From: Alligator mississippiensis
Lineage: Eukaryota > Chordata > Crocodylia > Alligatoridae
Reading direction: 5' to 3'
Assembly: GCF_030867095.1 (NCBI RefSeq)
Contig: NC_081824.1
Coordinates: forward strand, 254,139,956 to 254,203,955
DNA: 64,000 nucleotides
The position numbers were made by a program, and so were the translations under genes. Of this stretch, positions 33,437-45,400 are shown in pieces; position 1 is the stretch's first letter, and each line of letters opens with the position of its first letter. The notes under the pieces were generated by a model. It made no database searches. It was not told the origin of the DNA and saw only the letters and a program-made list of their open reading frames with translations.

Positions 33437-36400
33437 CTGCAGGAGAGGGGGGAGATGTGAGCAACACGGTAGGGCACAGGAAAGGAAGAGAAGGGGACAA
33501 ATGAAATCATGGGGCCTGCAAGCAGAAGCTGATAGTACTGTCTGTGTAAGCATCTACCCCAGTTCAAGTTGTGCACCTCAAAGACACACATCATATCTGG
33601 GTGCCTGCCTGAGCCTGCCCACAAAGGCACAGAGTGATATGCACCAGGCTGCTCTTCTATACATAGGCACAAGTGCAGCAGGTTACTCTTGTAAAAATAC
33701 CTGCAGTGGGCCAGCACTTCACCTTCATACCATGCCATATGGCAGGCCACAAGCTCCTGGGCACAAGACTATGAGCAGATGCAGGAGGTATGCAACTACC
33801 ACGCACCCACTCTGGGCTGGCCTCACCCAGGCACAAGGCCTTCTCCCTCCTTAGACAGAGGGATGCAGATAATGTACACAAAACAGACTCAGACTGCAAT
33901 GCATCCCACCTCTTCCTTATACACTCACTGTTTGGGAGCTGAGCCTTTCCAGCAGGTCCCACACAGTCTGGTAGCTCCTGTGAATCTGTTGCTTTTGACA
34001 CTGGCATTTCCACTGCAGTGACTGTCAGTGTTTCCTTCTGGGTGTATTCCACAGGGAAAACAGCAGTTTTAATCTTGTTGTTCATAGCCTGAGAGAGACA
34101 GTGAGGGTCTTGTCACATCAACAGGTTACCACAAGGTCAGCCAGGCTGTGAACTTGTAGCACATCAACTACTCTGTGGGTAAACTAGCTTGTCCAGACAA
34201 TTCATTTACCTTGGAATCACCACAGAGGCAGTCCAGTACCTATCAGAAAGATGCTGCCACTGGAAACCAAATGGGGCAGAGAAGGGTAGAGAAACAGCAA
34301 GAACCTACTGCTCATCTTGCTTGTGGGAGCGCGGCTAAACATTTATTTCCTACAGAGCTTGAGGATTTAACTTTCTCTTGGCATCAGAAAAGGAAGTCTG
34401 GGAGGAAAAGTATCTTTTCAGCTCTGGGCTTTCCAATCTCAGAAGCTTTGTATCCCAGAGCAGGGAAGTGTCTTTCTGCATAGTCCAGGGAATACATTAG
34501 GGCAGGGTCACCATCCCGGGGAAGGCACAGTGTTTGGAGCCCCTTGACCCCAAAGAGATGGTGACAGAGAATGACCTCATAACTGCCACGAACAGCCTCT
34601 GAAGAGGAATTTAATGAGCTGGATCTACCCAGCCTGACCAAGTCAAAACTGAAAGAAGTGTGTACATGTGGAGGGGCAAGATATAAAAACAATCATCTAA
34701 GACTCCCAAGGGAGAGGGAAACACAGTAGGTCTGAGCCAGGAGATAGGACCTATCCCCCAGTAGAAAGGAAAAGTGGATCCCTGAACCTATAAGCCATGT
34801 CCCTAAGGACAGGCCCAGAGCACAATAGCTCATGCCATTTGGAAGCATAAGTCTTGGAGGCAGGCTGACAAGAACAGTTTTGCCCTAGGCCAGGCACAGT
34901 GGGACTAAGGAGAATGGTAATTTGAAGGAAAAGGGGAGGTTTCAGCACACACAGTGTTGTTTTACCTCAGGTATCTGCTCCTTGGTTGGTTGCTGCACAG
35001 AAACTGAAAAACAAAGGCAGGGGGAAAATTATTTTCACTTCCTGTCCTCCAAGGAAAACAGGAAAAGCAGCTCACGACCACGGACACCCTCAGAGCTCTA
35101 ACCTCACTTGAAAGACTGTGGTAAAATGCACTCATCCCAGCACCATGTTCAAACAAGATGCAGGTGACAGGCAGGAGTATAGATGCAAATCTGAAAGAAC
35201 CACACCTGGGAGCTTAACCTGCCCCCAGGGACCTCTGCCATGTAGCGAAACAAACCAATGGGATGCTGAGCCCCAAGTGACCCCCCTAACACTCACTGCG
35301 CCCATCCCTCCCCGGCTGGCATTGTACTCACCACAGGAGTAGAAAATATGACTTGGCCCATCTTTACGAATACGCCTGATCCATTTAACTGCAAGCAACA
35401 GCAGAGGAATGCCAATTCCGAACGCAACAACAAGGCTGATGAGGCAGATGATGAGATCTGGGTTGGGGAACAACTGAATGAGTAAAAGAAGGAAGGAGAG
35501 AAGACCTGGGATACAGCAGGAAAGGAAAATGCATGGAAGTGGAAGGGGAAGTTGTGGAGAGGCAGTAATGGGGGAGAGAAAAGGAACAGACAGGGAGTGA
35601 TGCCATCTGGTCTCCCTGGACTTACCTGCCTCTGGGGAAACTACTGTATGCACTCGAATTGCTTTCTCACAAGACTCCCGGCACGTCTCTGTATTGCAGC
35701 TGAAAGAAGGAAGTAGAGGTCTGAGTAGGCAGGCAGGACATATAAGAGCAGAGTGTGCCATGTATTCCCAGGGACTCTTCCCATTTCACAGCCCCCAGCA
35801 ACAGCACAAAGGGCAGGCTGGACCTGGCAGATGAGGCTATTCAATCGTGTTGCAGGTCAGTGGCCTGTGGAATCTGGCTTAGCAGAAAGAGGGCCCTAAG
35901 AGAAACTCTTCCCACCAAGACTGCTGCTGGAGTCATTCCCCAGGAGGTAGGGGGCTAGGGTGACCCACCTGTTACAAGGGTAACAGTTGTTTCTTTCCAG
36001 GAAAAATCCGTTGTGACAGTGACAGATGGAGTCTCTGTCTTTCTCACCTGCCAAGAAAAGAGAAAAGTGACCAAGGAGGAGAGGAAAGCAACAAGGGAAG
36101 AATCACCTGAGGGTGGGGAAAGGCTGTTTTCTCTTTGTGGGTGAAGGAATTACTATCAGGGAGTAGAAAGAAGGGGGTTAATTGTTCCTCAGAATCGAGG
36201 AAATGGGGAAATGTCACAACTCCAGAGTCATTGGAAACTGAGGGCCTCTACAACAGAGCTGGAGGATCGCTCTCATGCACAGAGATTGTGGAGGGGCACT
36301 GCTCTGGTGTGGGTGTGATGGGGCGGAAGGCTGGGAAGAGCTATGGTAGAGCAGGGAGAAACAAACCACTCCAAAGCAAGGAGAAGAGCAGATTCACATT

Positions 36401-39400
36401 AGGCAGGAAGAAGAAGTAGCTCCAGTGCATCAGGGATGGGAGGGAGAGTCAGGACCTGGAAAGGGGAGATTGCTCCAAGATGTGGGTGGTGCATGAACAA
36501 GACTTGCAGAGCAAAATGCTTTGAGGCAGTAAGAAAGGGAAGGAAAAGGAGAAGAAATTGCCTGATGAAGCGAGGGTGTCACACCAAGACCAGATTTGGG
36601 ATGTGGCAAACAACTAGAGGGCAACAAAATGGCTCCAGGAGTGGTGGGGAGAGTCACTGTTCAGCAGGAAGCAGGGTGTGGGGAGGAACTAGGGAAGGAA
36701 ATTGCCCAAGGAAAGAGAAAAAAAGAAGTCACTTCAGGGCAAGCGAGTGTGGCAAGGAAAGACCGGCAAGGTAGAAAGGGAGGAGGCTCCTCTACGAGGC
36801 AGAGGATTCGGTCCAGGGAGGGTGAGAGACATGGGAGGGGAAGACATCCATTGGAGGGAGAGCAGGAGAGGATACTTGGCTGGAGGACATGCTGCGGAAC
36901 AAGGTGGAAATCAGACTAGAGCAGTAATTCTGAACCAGGACAATATGAGATCCTTTTAAGGATGAAGTGCAACACAACCAGGTATGCAAACACCTACACA
37001 TGGTTCACAAGATAAACCTGGGGTTTTTAAACAGTATCAAACATGTTCTGACCTGTTGTGGCCTTTCTGAGTTCTTTGCAACAGGAAAATTGCTCTGGTA
37101 TATTTTTTGACTTTGGAAAAAAAAAGTGAAAGCTAAGAGCTGGCTAAAAGGTTGAGAATGACTAGACTAGAGTAATGGAGAAGTCAGAGGAAGTCAAAGT
37201 CAGGGAGGTGGTGGGGGATGAAATCACTCTGTAAAAGGACATGACATTTCTCCAGAACAAGAAAGAGAGATGGGGAAAAACCACCTTCAAATCAGGGAGA
37301 TGATAGAGAAGAGACCACTGCTCCTGGGAAGGAGTGGGAGTGACTGATCAATGGCAAGGAACAGAAGAGGAAGCAGAGGATGTATCTTGCCAGGAAAAGG
37401 AGCAGAAAAATCTTCCAGGGTAGGGGTAAAGGGTATGTGTGTGTGTTTAGGATCAATCCAGCTTGGTGAGTGGATCAGGGAAGAATTGCTTCAGAGTATG
37501 AGAAGAAAGTACCCAAGCCAGGGCAAAAGGGAGGGGAGATAGAAATCTTCTCTGAGGCAGACAGATCTTGCTCCAGTGACTGGGGAATAGGGGGAGAAAG
37601 TGTGTAACAAAGGCAACTTCTCTTGGACGTGGTCAGGGAAGGAAACTGCTCTTGGGGACAGAAGGGAGGTAGGATCTGTTCAGCAGGAAGGGTGTAAGGT
37701 GGATGGGGAGGGTGGCAGGAGCCAGTGGGAGTTGGCAAGACTGTTAAAGAACCAGAGAGGGTGAAACCATTCCCAAGCAAGAGAAAGAGGACAGAAGAGA
37801 AAGAACCACAAATTGCTCTGCGACCAGGAATATGTCTCCCCTAGGATGAGGGCAAGACAAGGAGGAACAGCCATTGCTTTATCCCAGCAGGAGCCAGCAC
37901 AGATACTAGAAACAGTCCAGCCATGGCAGCATGAACTCTGTGCAAGTTAATTTACCCTGGGCAAACTCATTTCGACAGAACCCAGTTATCAGTACCACCT
38001 GGAGAGGGACTGTGGTGTGCACATACTATGTCACTCACATTGTTGCACGATGGTTCCGTTAGGACATGAGCTGCACTTCCTACATGAAGGTCCAGACAGA
38101 TATTCTTTGTCCCGACAGCCACACACCGTGTTCCGCTTTGCGGTGCACTCAGACACTGTTATCTGGTTCTCTGAGGACAAGTGAAAAAGGGATGATACTA
38201 CCCTTTTCCCACCCTCCCAGAAACAGGCCAGTCCAGACAGACAACAGTCACTGCGAGCCAATACAGAGTTGGCATCAGGAGCCTGATGAGCATTCCCATC
38301 TAAACTCCATTGCCCCTGTTGCTCTTGTACAAACCACCCATACCCTCTCTTCCCCTCCGCCTTCCTCTCCCCACCCAACAGCCCCTCCATTTCTCCAGCC
38401 CCTCATCCCCACCAGCTCCATTCCTCCCTGCAGCCCAAATTCTTGCACCATCACCCACTTCCCTCCTTCCCATCTCCTACTGAGGAAACTCACTTGGACC
38501 ACACTGACTGCACCGGAAGCATTTGGGCACAGTGTTATGTACATCTGTGTATGTACCATTGGGGCATACTTTGCAGTCAGGCACCTCCTTACGGCTCCGA
38601 CAGTGACCTACCAAGTAGGTGCCTAAAAAAGAACCACCTATTAGGAATCTGACAGGAAAAGAGATGCATTCCCCCAGGCTGGATGAGAAATTAGGAGGTC
38701 CCAAGGATTTGGGGGGATAGTGGGAGTAATAACTCACAGCTGAAGGTGTAGGGTTTGGGCAGGGGGCATGTGGGAGGGGACTGTTTCCTTAGCCCAGCAG
38801 GAGTTGCTCTCACCAGGATGAAGGACAGTGACAGCACAGGGGAAAAGAAGGAGGCCCAGAAAAGGAACTTCTATCAAGGCAAGAAGTTGCCCAGAGGGCA
38901 AGAGTTATTTGGCCTGAGTGTAAGTGATGGTAATGCCTCTAAGGCCTCGTTAACAGCTGCCCTCACCATTACAGCCTATCGTACCTGCGTGACACCGCAT
39001 GCAGCAGTGGGTCTTATTGGGGTGTAGGTATTCTCCAATGTCACACTCTGGCTCCTTCTCTTTCCCCAAGGGGTAGTTGAGGCTTCTTCTGCTCAGTGTT
39101 TTCCCATGGGTTTGTGGGGTGTCTGGGGGTAATTTCGAGGATTCTTCACCCCATGCCCAGGCAGAGGTTAGAATGAGCTGCAAAGGAAGAGATGATAACT
39201 GTGAGATCCTTTGAAAGGACTCACCACAGGCCCCAGCACTGGCCCTCACCTCTGACTGTGACCCAACTAACCTCACCCATGTTCCAGCAAGGCGCTGGAA
39301 GGGACCTTAGGCCTGAGGATGGCGAACAACTGAAATCACGAGTCACGCTCAAGAAAACCCAATCCCTGTTGCAATTTTACTGAAACCTTTCCCTCTGTGC

Positions 39401-42400
39401 CCTCTTCTTCCATTTTCTTTTTTATATACTTTTCAAGCTGCTCAGAAACTAATATGCTCCAGAACTGCAAAGGCTGGCAAGCTGCAAGATAGCAAGTTGT
39501 CTTCTGAGGTTAAATGGTTTGGGTTATAGGACCTACTATAACCACTGTTGGAAATTACTATCAAAGCTGAACACTATCTCAGCACAGAAGTCCTTATAAG
39601 TGAGGTTGGTTTTGGTCAGCTTGTTTCCTTGTGTTTTGCTTTCTGTCCTTTTCTGTCCTTCTTATATACTATTCTAAGTTGTAGGTCTAATAAGTGTCCA
39701 TCCACTTATGTCCAACTATCACAGGGCATTTTTCTCTTCTTTTCCTCCAGTCTTTTTCTCCCCAACATTTCCCCTTCACCACACCTCTATGTTTTGGTTA
39801 GAAAAATCAGCTAAGCAAAATCACAACTTTCTAAATGAGCCGACAAGATTTTTGGTCACAACCATACCAATCATCTCCATCTTTTAGAAAACGTTATAGA
39901 TTTAATAGATTTTGGGGTTGAAAGAGACCTGTTAGATCGAGGCTGACCCCTGCCCTAGGCAGGAAAGAGTGCTGCGGTCAGATGACCCCAGTCAGGTGTT
40001 TGTCCAATCTCCTCTTAAATACCTCCAAGGAAGAGGATAGCACCACCTCCCTTGGAAGCATATTCCATATTTTGGCAACCCTCACTGTAAAGAATTTTTT
40101 CCCGATGCCCAGTCTAACTCTGCTCTCTTTCATTTTGTGGCCATTGTTTCTAGTTATCCCAATGGGTGCCCTGGTAAACATTGTATCCCTTATTTCCTGC
40201 TGTCCCCCACAATGAGTTTGTAGACAGCCACAAGATCATCTATCAGCCTTCTCTTGTGGAGGCTGAAGAGATTCAGGTCTCTCAATCAGTCCTCGTAGGG
40301 TTTTTTCTGTAGGCCTTTAACCAGATGGGTGGCCCTCCTCTGAACCCTTTCCAGGTTATCCACATCCCTCCTGAAGTGCAGCACCCAAAACTGGACACAG
40401 TACTCCAGCTGCGACCTGACCAATACTGCATAGAGGGGAAGCATCACCTCCCTAGACCTGTCTGTGATGCACCTACTTATGCAAGAAACAGTGCGGTTAG
40501 CTTTATTTATTGCTTCATCACATTGGTGACTCATGTTCATTTTGGAGTTGACTACAACTCCGAGATCCCTTTCTGCAGTTGTGATACTTAGAATGGTACC
40601 TCCCAGGCTATAGGCGTGTTGATAATTCTTCCTCCCCAGGTGCAGCACTTTGCACTTATCTTTGTTAAGCTGCATCCTATTCTGTTCTGCCCACTACCCC
40701 AGCCTGTCCAAATCTGCCTGGATTCGCTCCCTGCCCTCTAGTTTGTTTACCTCACCCCATAGTTTGGTGTCATCTGCTAACTTGGACAGAGTGCTTTCTA
40801 CTCCCTCATCCAAGTCACTAATGAAGATATTGAATAGTACTGGTCCCAGAACAGAGCCTTAGGAGACTCCGCTGCCCCCATTTCTCCAGGTAGAAATCGA
40901 CCCATCCACCACCACTCTCTGGGTGCATCCCAAAAGCCAATTTTCCACCCACCAGACTGTGTAATAATCGATATTGCAACTATTTAGTTTATTTATAAGA
41001 ATTGGGTGCAACACTGTGTCAAATGCCTTTCTAAAATCTAAGTAAATAACATCTACCTCTAATTCCTTTATCCAAGCATTCTGTGACCCAGTCATAAAAA
41101 GAAACTAGGTTAGTGAGGCCTGCTATGAACCCATGCTGGTTGCCCCGTAACATTATTTTACCCACTGGTCCCCCACAAATGTGATCCTTAATTTTCTCCA
41201 AGGTCTTGCCAAGGACAGAGGTGAGGCTAACCAACCTATAGTTACCTGGTTCCTCCTTCCTCCCCATCTTGAAAATAGGGACCACACTGGCCCTTTTCCA
41301 GTCCTCTGGGACCTGTCCTGAGTGCCATGAGTGCTCAAACAGTTGCACTAGCAGATCCGTGTCACGGCGGGGTCCTCTCGGAGGGCCGTGATCTCCTTAA
41401 GGCCCCTCGCTCCGTGTCAAGGCACCCTCTAATTCTCGCCCGCCACGTCTTGTTGGAACATATGATTGGGAGGCTGCCTATGACTCCCTGGGCACAGCTA
41501 CTCGGGACCTCTGTCCCCGTGTGTTCCGGAACCCCTGGGGGTCTCCCGATACGGTGGGTGTTCCTCGGACACCCTCGCCTTACGGGCTATGCGTGGCTCC
41601 TACCAGCCCCTAATACCACGCCCCAAGCCTCGCAGATGTAATAGACGTTGGTGTGTCAACACGCCCGCTTCCCGGGCCTCCTCTATGATCTAGCCCACTC
41701 TGGGCTTTCCCTGACGGTGTGGTCCCACATAGAGACTCTCTAGCGGGCCTCGGCCCTTCCCTGGCCAACCACACGGATACCCTCTCTGACCCCGGCTCAC
41801 CGCGCTGCTACTCCGTGTCTTCTCAGGGGCAACTGCAGCGCCCTGCCTCGGTCTGAGGGGTGTTGCCGCACTAGCCTGCAGCCAGGCTCGCTATGCCCGT
41901 CTCGGGCTCCTCAATATGGCCCCTCTCGGGCTCCTCAATATCGCCCCACTCTAGGGCATGCCCGCCTTGGGCTGCTCAGTAATTGCCCCTCTTTAGGGCT
42001 GCTCAGTAATTGCCCCTCTCTAGGGCTGCTCAGTAATTGCCCCTCTCTAGGGCTGCTCAGTAATACGATGTGGCGCTCCCCCTCTTTGGGGCTCACTGTG
42101 CCCACCCTGGGCTTCTCAATGAAATCGCCCCTCGCTCTGGGGCTGGGGTCTATGTACCCCGCACGCAATCCGGGGTCTATGTCCCCCCGTCTGCAACCGA
42201 CTGGTTGCATCTGCAACCCACTGGCCGTGCTCTTCGCCGCCAGTTGCTCCCGCACTGGCGTGCAAGCTGCGCCTTCACTGGCGCTGTGAAATTAATGCGC
42301 CCTCTTGGCACTAGGGCACCCCACACTCTCTGGGGTCCCTATGATTGAGGCTTCCTCCAACCCCTACAGACTCACCCAAGCCTCCGGGTGTAATATCACA

Positions 42401-45400
42401 ACGTCAAAACAAAACCACAAGCCCCTAGGCTGTAACACAAATGCAAGCTCAAGCCGTCTGGCTGTAACTCAAACCCGAAGCCCTATGGCCATAACAACCT
42501 TGCTCCATATGACCATGGTACTTGCTGCTAGGCTCCTTTCCACATCCTCACTCCCAGAGCTCCTGCCTCCCAGGCTGCTGGCAGAGAACTGCTAGCCCGG
42601 CTTCAGCCCTGGGCTTCATAAGGGCCAGGCCCTGCCCCCTACAGGCAGCTGGCTCCCCTTAGTTGCTCTGGCAACTCGCAGCTGTGCTCAATTGGCTCTG
42701 CCAGGGCTCTCTCCCTGGCAGTTTCTCCTCTCTAGGAGCAGGCACTAAGGTGCCCTGCGACAATCCGCTATGACTCCAGCTAATTCCCTAAGTATCCTAG
42801 ATGTTTTCCTTCCTCGCTTAATGAATACAGTAATGTTTTCCTTCCTCATTTAACAAATACAGTAAAAGGCTTTTATACCTTGCCATGGTTCTTGAGGTGT
42901 TAAGCCCTGGATCATAAGAAAAAACTCTTGACAAAGCACTAAGTGTGTAGTGTGTGAAAATCCACACTCAACTCCTAACCTGGACATTTTTGTGGACTCC
43001 GTGGGGATAACAAGTCTAATAATCCTTTTCCTTTTTAGAAGAGATAATTAACTCCTCAGTATGAAAAGTGTTCTGAGTACAATGTTTCCCCAACTGCTTG
43101 TTTTGAAAGTGGTATAAATATCAGCTGGGAAGAAATGGTATTTTTTTTCCTAAAAGAACTGTAACCAAGTAAAAGCCAACCTACTAAAGGTAAGCCACAC
43201 TACACTTCTGTGGTTGTAGGCTTAGGAAAAGGCAAGTCTGAAGACCTGTCTGCTCCATTCCCCTCCAATTCCTCCTTAAGTTAGAGCAGGGGTAGACAAC
43301 CTTTTCCAGCAAGGGCTGGAATGACTCATCCCACCTCAAAGGCTGGTGGGCAAACACTAGGACCCAGCCATTGTCTGTATGGCAGCACACAGAGTGCCCA
43401 CAGGCAAAGTCCTGAGCCACCCGATGCCACCAAAGCCCCACAGTCCATGGCTCACCAATTATAAATTGCTGGCCTTCAAGTTAGACGTTTGGGAGGGACA
43501 ATTATTCATTCAAAAGCCATTCAAACCTATAGAAAGGGCTCTATACCTACATTTCTGCCTGTCAGCTAGCAAAGGAAGACTCTCTCATTGCTAAGAGTTT
43601 CAGAGAGCTGTTACTATATTTACTTGAATATAAAATGAGGTTCCCCCCGACAAAATCAGTATGGACAGAAAATCCTTTTGTATTATATTCACATACAAAG
43701 CAAAAAGGGTGGGGGGACAGGCAGCTTCTGCGACTCTGACTCTGGTGGGGCCACAATCAGACCCACAGCAGCCTCCTGCCCCTCCTCCGCTGCTTATGCC
43801 CTGCCAACCCCACCTACTCCCTTCCCACCCCTTACTGTCAGGGGCAGCTCAGACTGGGGTCTCTCCCAGGCACAGAGTACATGGAAATTCCTGACACTGC
43901 TGCATGGCCAGGCCAGGGCTGAGCTTCTACGTGTTGTGCTTCAAGATGAAACAGCCCAAGCAGCAGCGTCAGACAGTTGTGGGGGAGAAGAGGCAGAGAC
44001 TGGGGAGTTGGGGGGAAGGGGCAGAGACTGGGGAGAACAGAGGGGGAAAGGCAGAGACTAGGGGGAATTTGGGGAGAAGAGGCAGAGACTGGGGGGGAGG
44101 GACAGGGAGCTGGGGGGAGGGGATGCAGGTGTGTGGGGGGGGGAGAGGCAGGAAGGTTGCAGGGGGAAGAAGTGAGTGAGGGAGAGGACAAGAGGGCCAT
44201 CTGACTGCCCCCTCCCAGCCACTGCTTTGCCGCAATACTTAGATTCTATACCTGGAAAATTATAACAAATTTATAAATTGTCCACATATATAGAATCTAA
44301 TTATTGGTTGTCTTATATTCAAGTAAATACAGTAATTATAAACCATAGACAGGGGGATGTTAGCTTTTTTTTAGTTGCCAAAACAGCAAAAAAGATAAAT
44401 AAATATGCATTTAAATATATTCTGTATGTGAGATGCTTAACCCATTCACCTAAAACACAGGAGGGAATTACACAGTGCCAAGATAATCCATCTGGGCACA
44501 AAGAACAACATCCGACAGACAATTAAAGATCGTGGCTGACTATTTCCTGGAAAATGGGTGAAAGATCATTCGCACAGATGGTTCAATTATAATCATGCTG
44601 ACATTCTAGCCAAAGAAGCTTCCAGCAGGATACCATAGGGATTTCTAAAGCTGAATTAAGCGTAAATAAAGTATATAAAGTAAATATAGGAAATACTTGA
44701 ACAGCCAAGCCAGAACAGGACATGCAGCATGCTCAGAATAATTCATATCCAGGCACATCCAATAACAGGAAAGGCAGAGTGAGTCAGATTTAGTGAAAGC
44801 AACAGGAGAAAAAAATTTCTAAGTTTTGCAAACTGAAAGACTGGAAAAAAACCCAAAAAAGCTGACACGTTCTTATTCCCCAGATCTTTGATCAGTAATA
44901 AAAAGAACCACAAGCCTGTTGAACCAAACCCAATGACTCAGACTTTATAAAAGAACTATTCAAGCAGAACGAAAAAAACCCCGCAGTGAACACTTCTCAA
45001 GAATGACTTAGAAATCATTGTGGATTGCACAGATGTAATCAGTTGCAAATCAAAGCACATTACAGACCACTGAGGCAGGTAACACATTGGAAAGATACAT
45101 CTGTAAGTTGCTTTGTAAGGGGAAGTTTTGATGTGCCATCTACAACAGCTCAACCAGGCAAGGTACCACAGACCCCTGCAGCTCAAAGGATGGCTTTTCC
45201 ATTGTCAGATGTATAATGCAGCTCCACCTGACCCATTCCGCTGTCCAAGAGAGGGAACATATCCATTCCAACAACACATGCTTGTTTACAAAAATCAATA
45301 GGCATTCCCCACACCAAATGATAGCTCAAACCACCAAACCACAGCAAATGAGTTGATGAATCACACTTTTAGTCACTGGGTTTTGCCTATGGGAACAGCG

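Larger units (their letters stand above)
39890..42815 (-). mobile_element. Degraded CR1 LINE interrupted by a solo LTR
   Basis: Minus-strand CR1 ORF2 pieces in order: [10 protein letters not shown] (about 42,790 rightmost), [68 protein letters not shown] and [20 protein letters not shown], then the CR1 3' UTR to about 39,890. Several frame changes and stops mark it as old. The element at 41,360-42,762 sits inside the coding part: the sequence on either side of the ATCCG duplication continues the same CR1 protein frame. A duplicated 32-bp unit (42,800-42,863) adjoins the 5' edge. Confidence 0.9.

Noticed and set aside
33303-34085. Plus-strand and alternative minus frames over TNFRSF1A exons 9-10
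   Set aside because: Shadows of the death-domain and linker exons, whose frames and splice sites fit the receptor family.
35461-35476. Upstream acceptor for TNFRSF1A exon 7 (CAG before TTGTTCCCC)
   Set aside because: It breaks the phase from exon 6 and destroys the hydrophobic membrane frame. The acceptor 19 bp downstream fits both.
41969-42064. Regular direct repeats resembling a CRISPR array
   Set aside because: Head-to-tail tandem copies with no distinct spacers, inside an LTR in a vertebrate genome.
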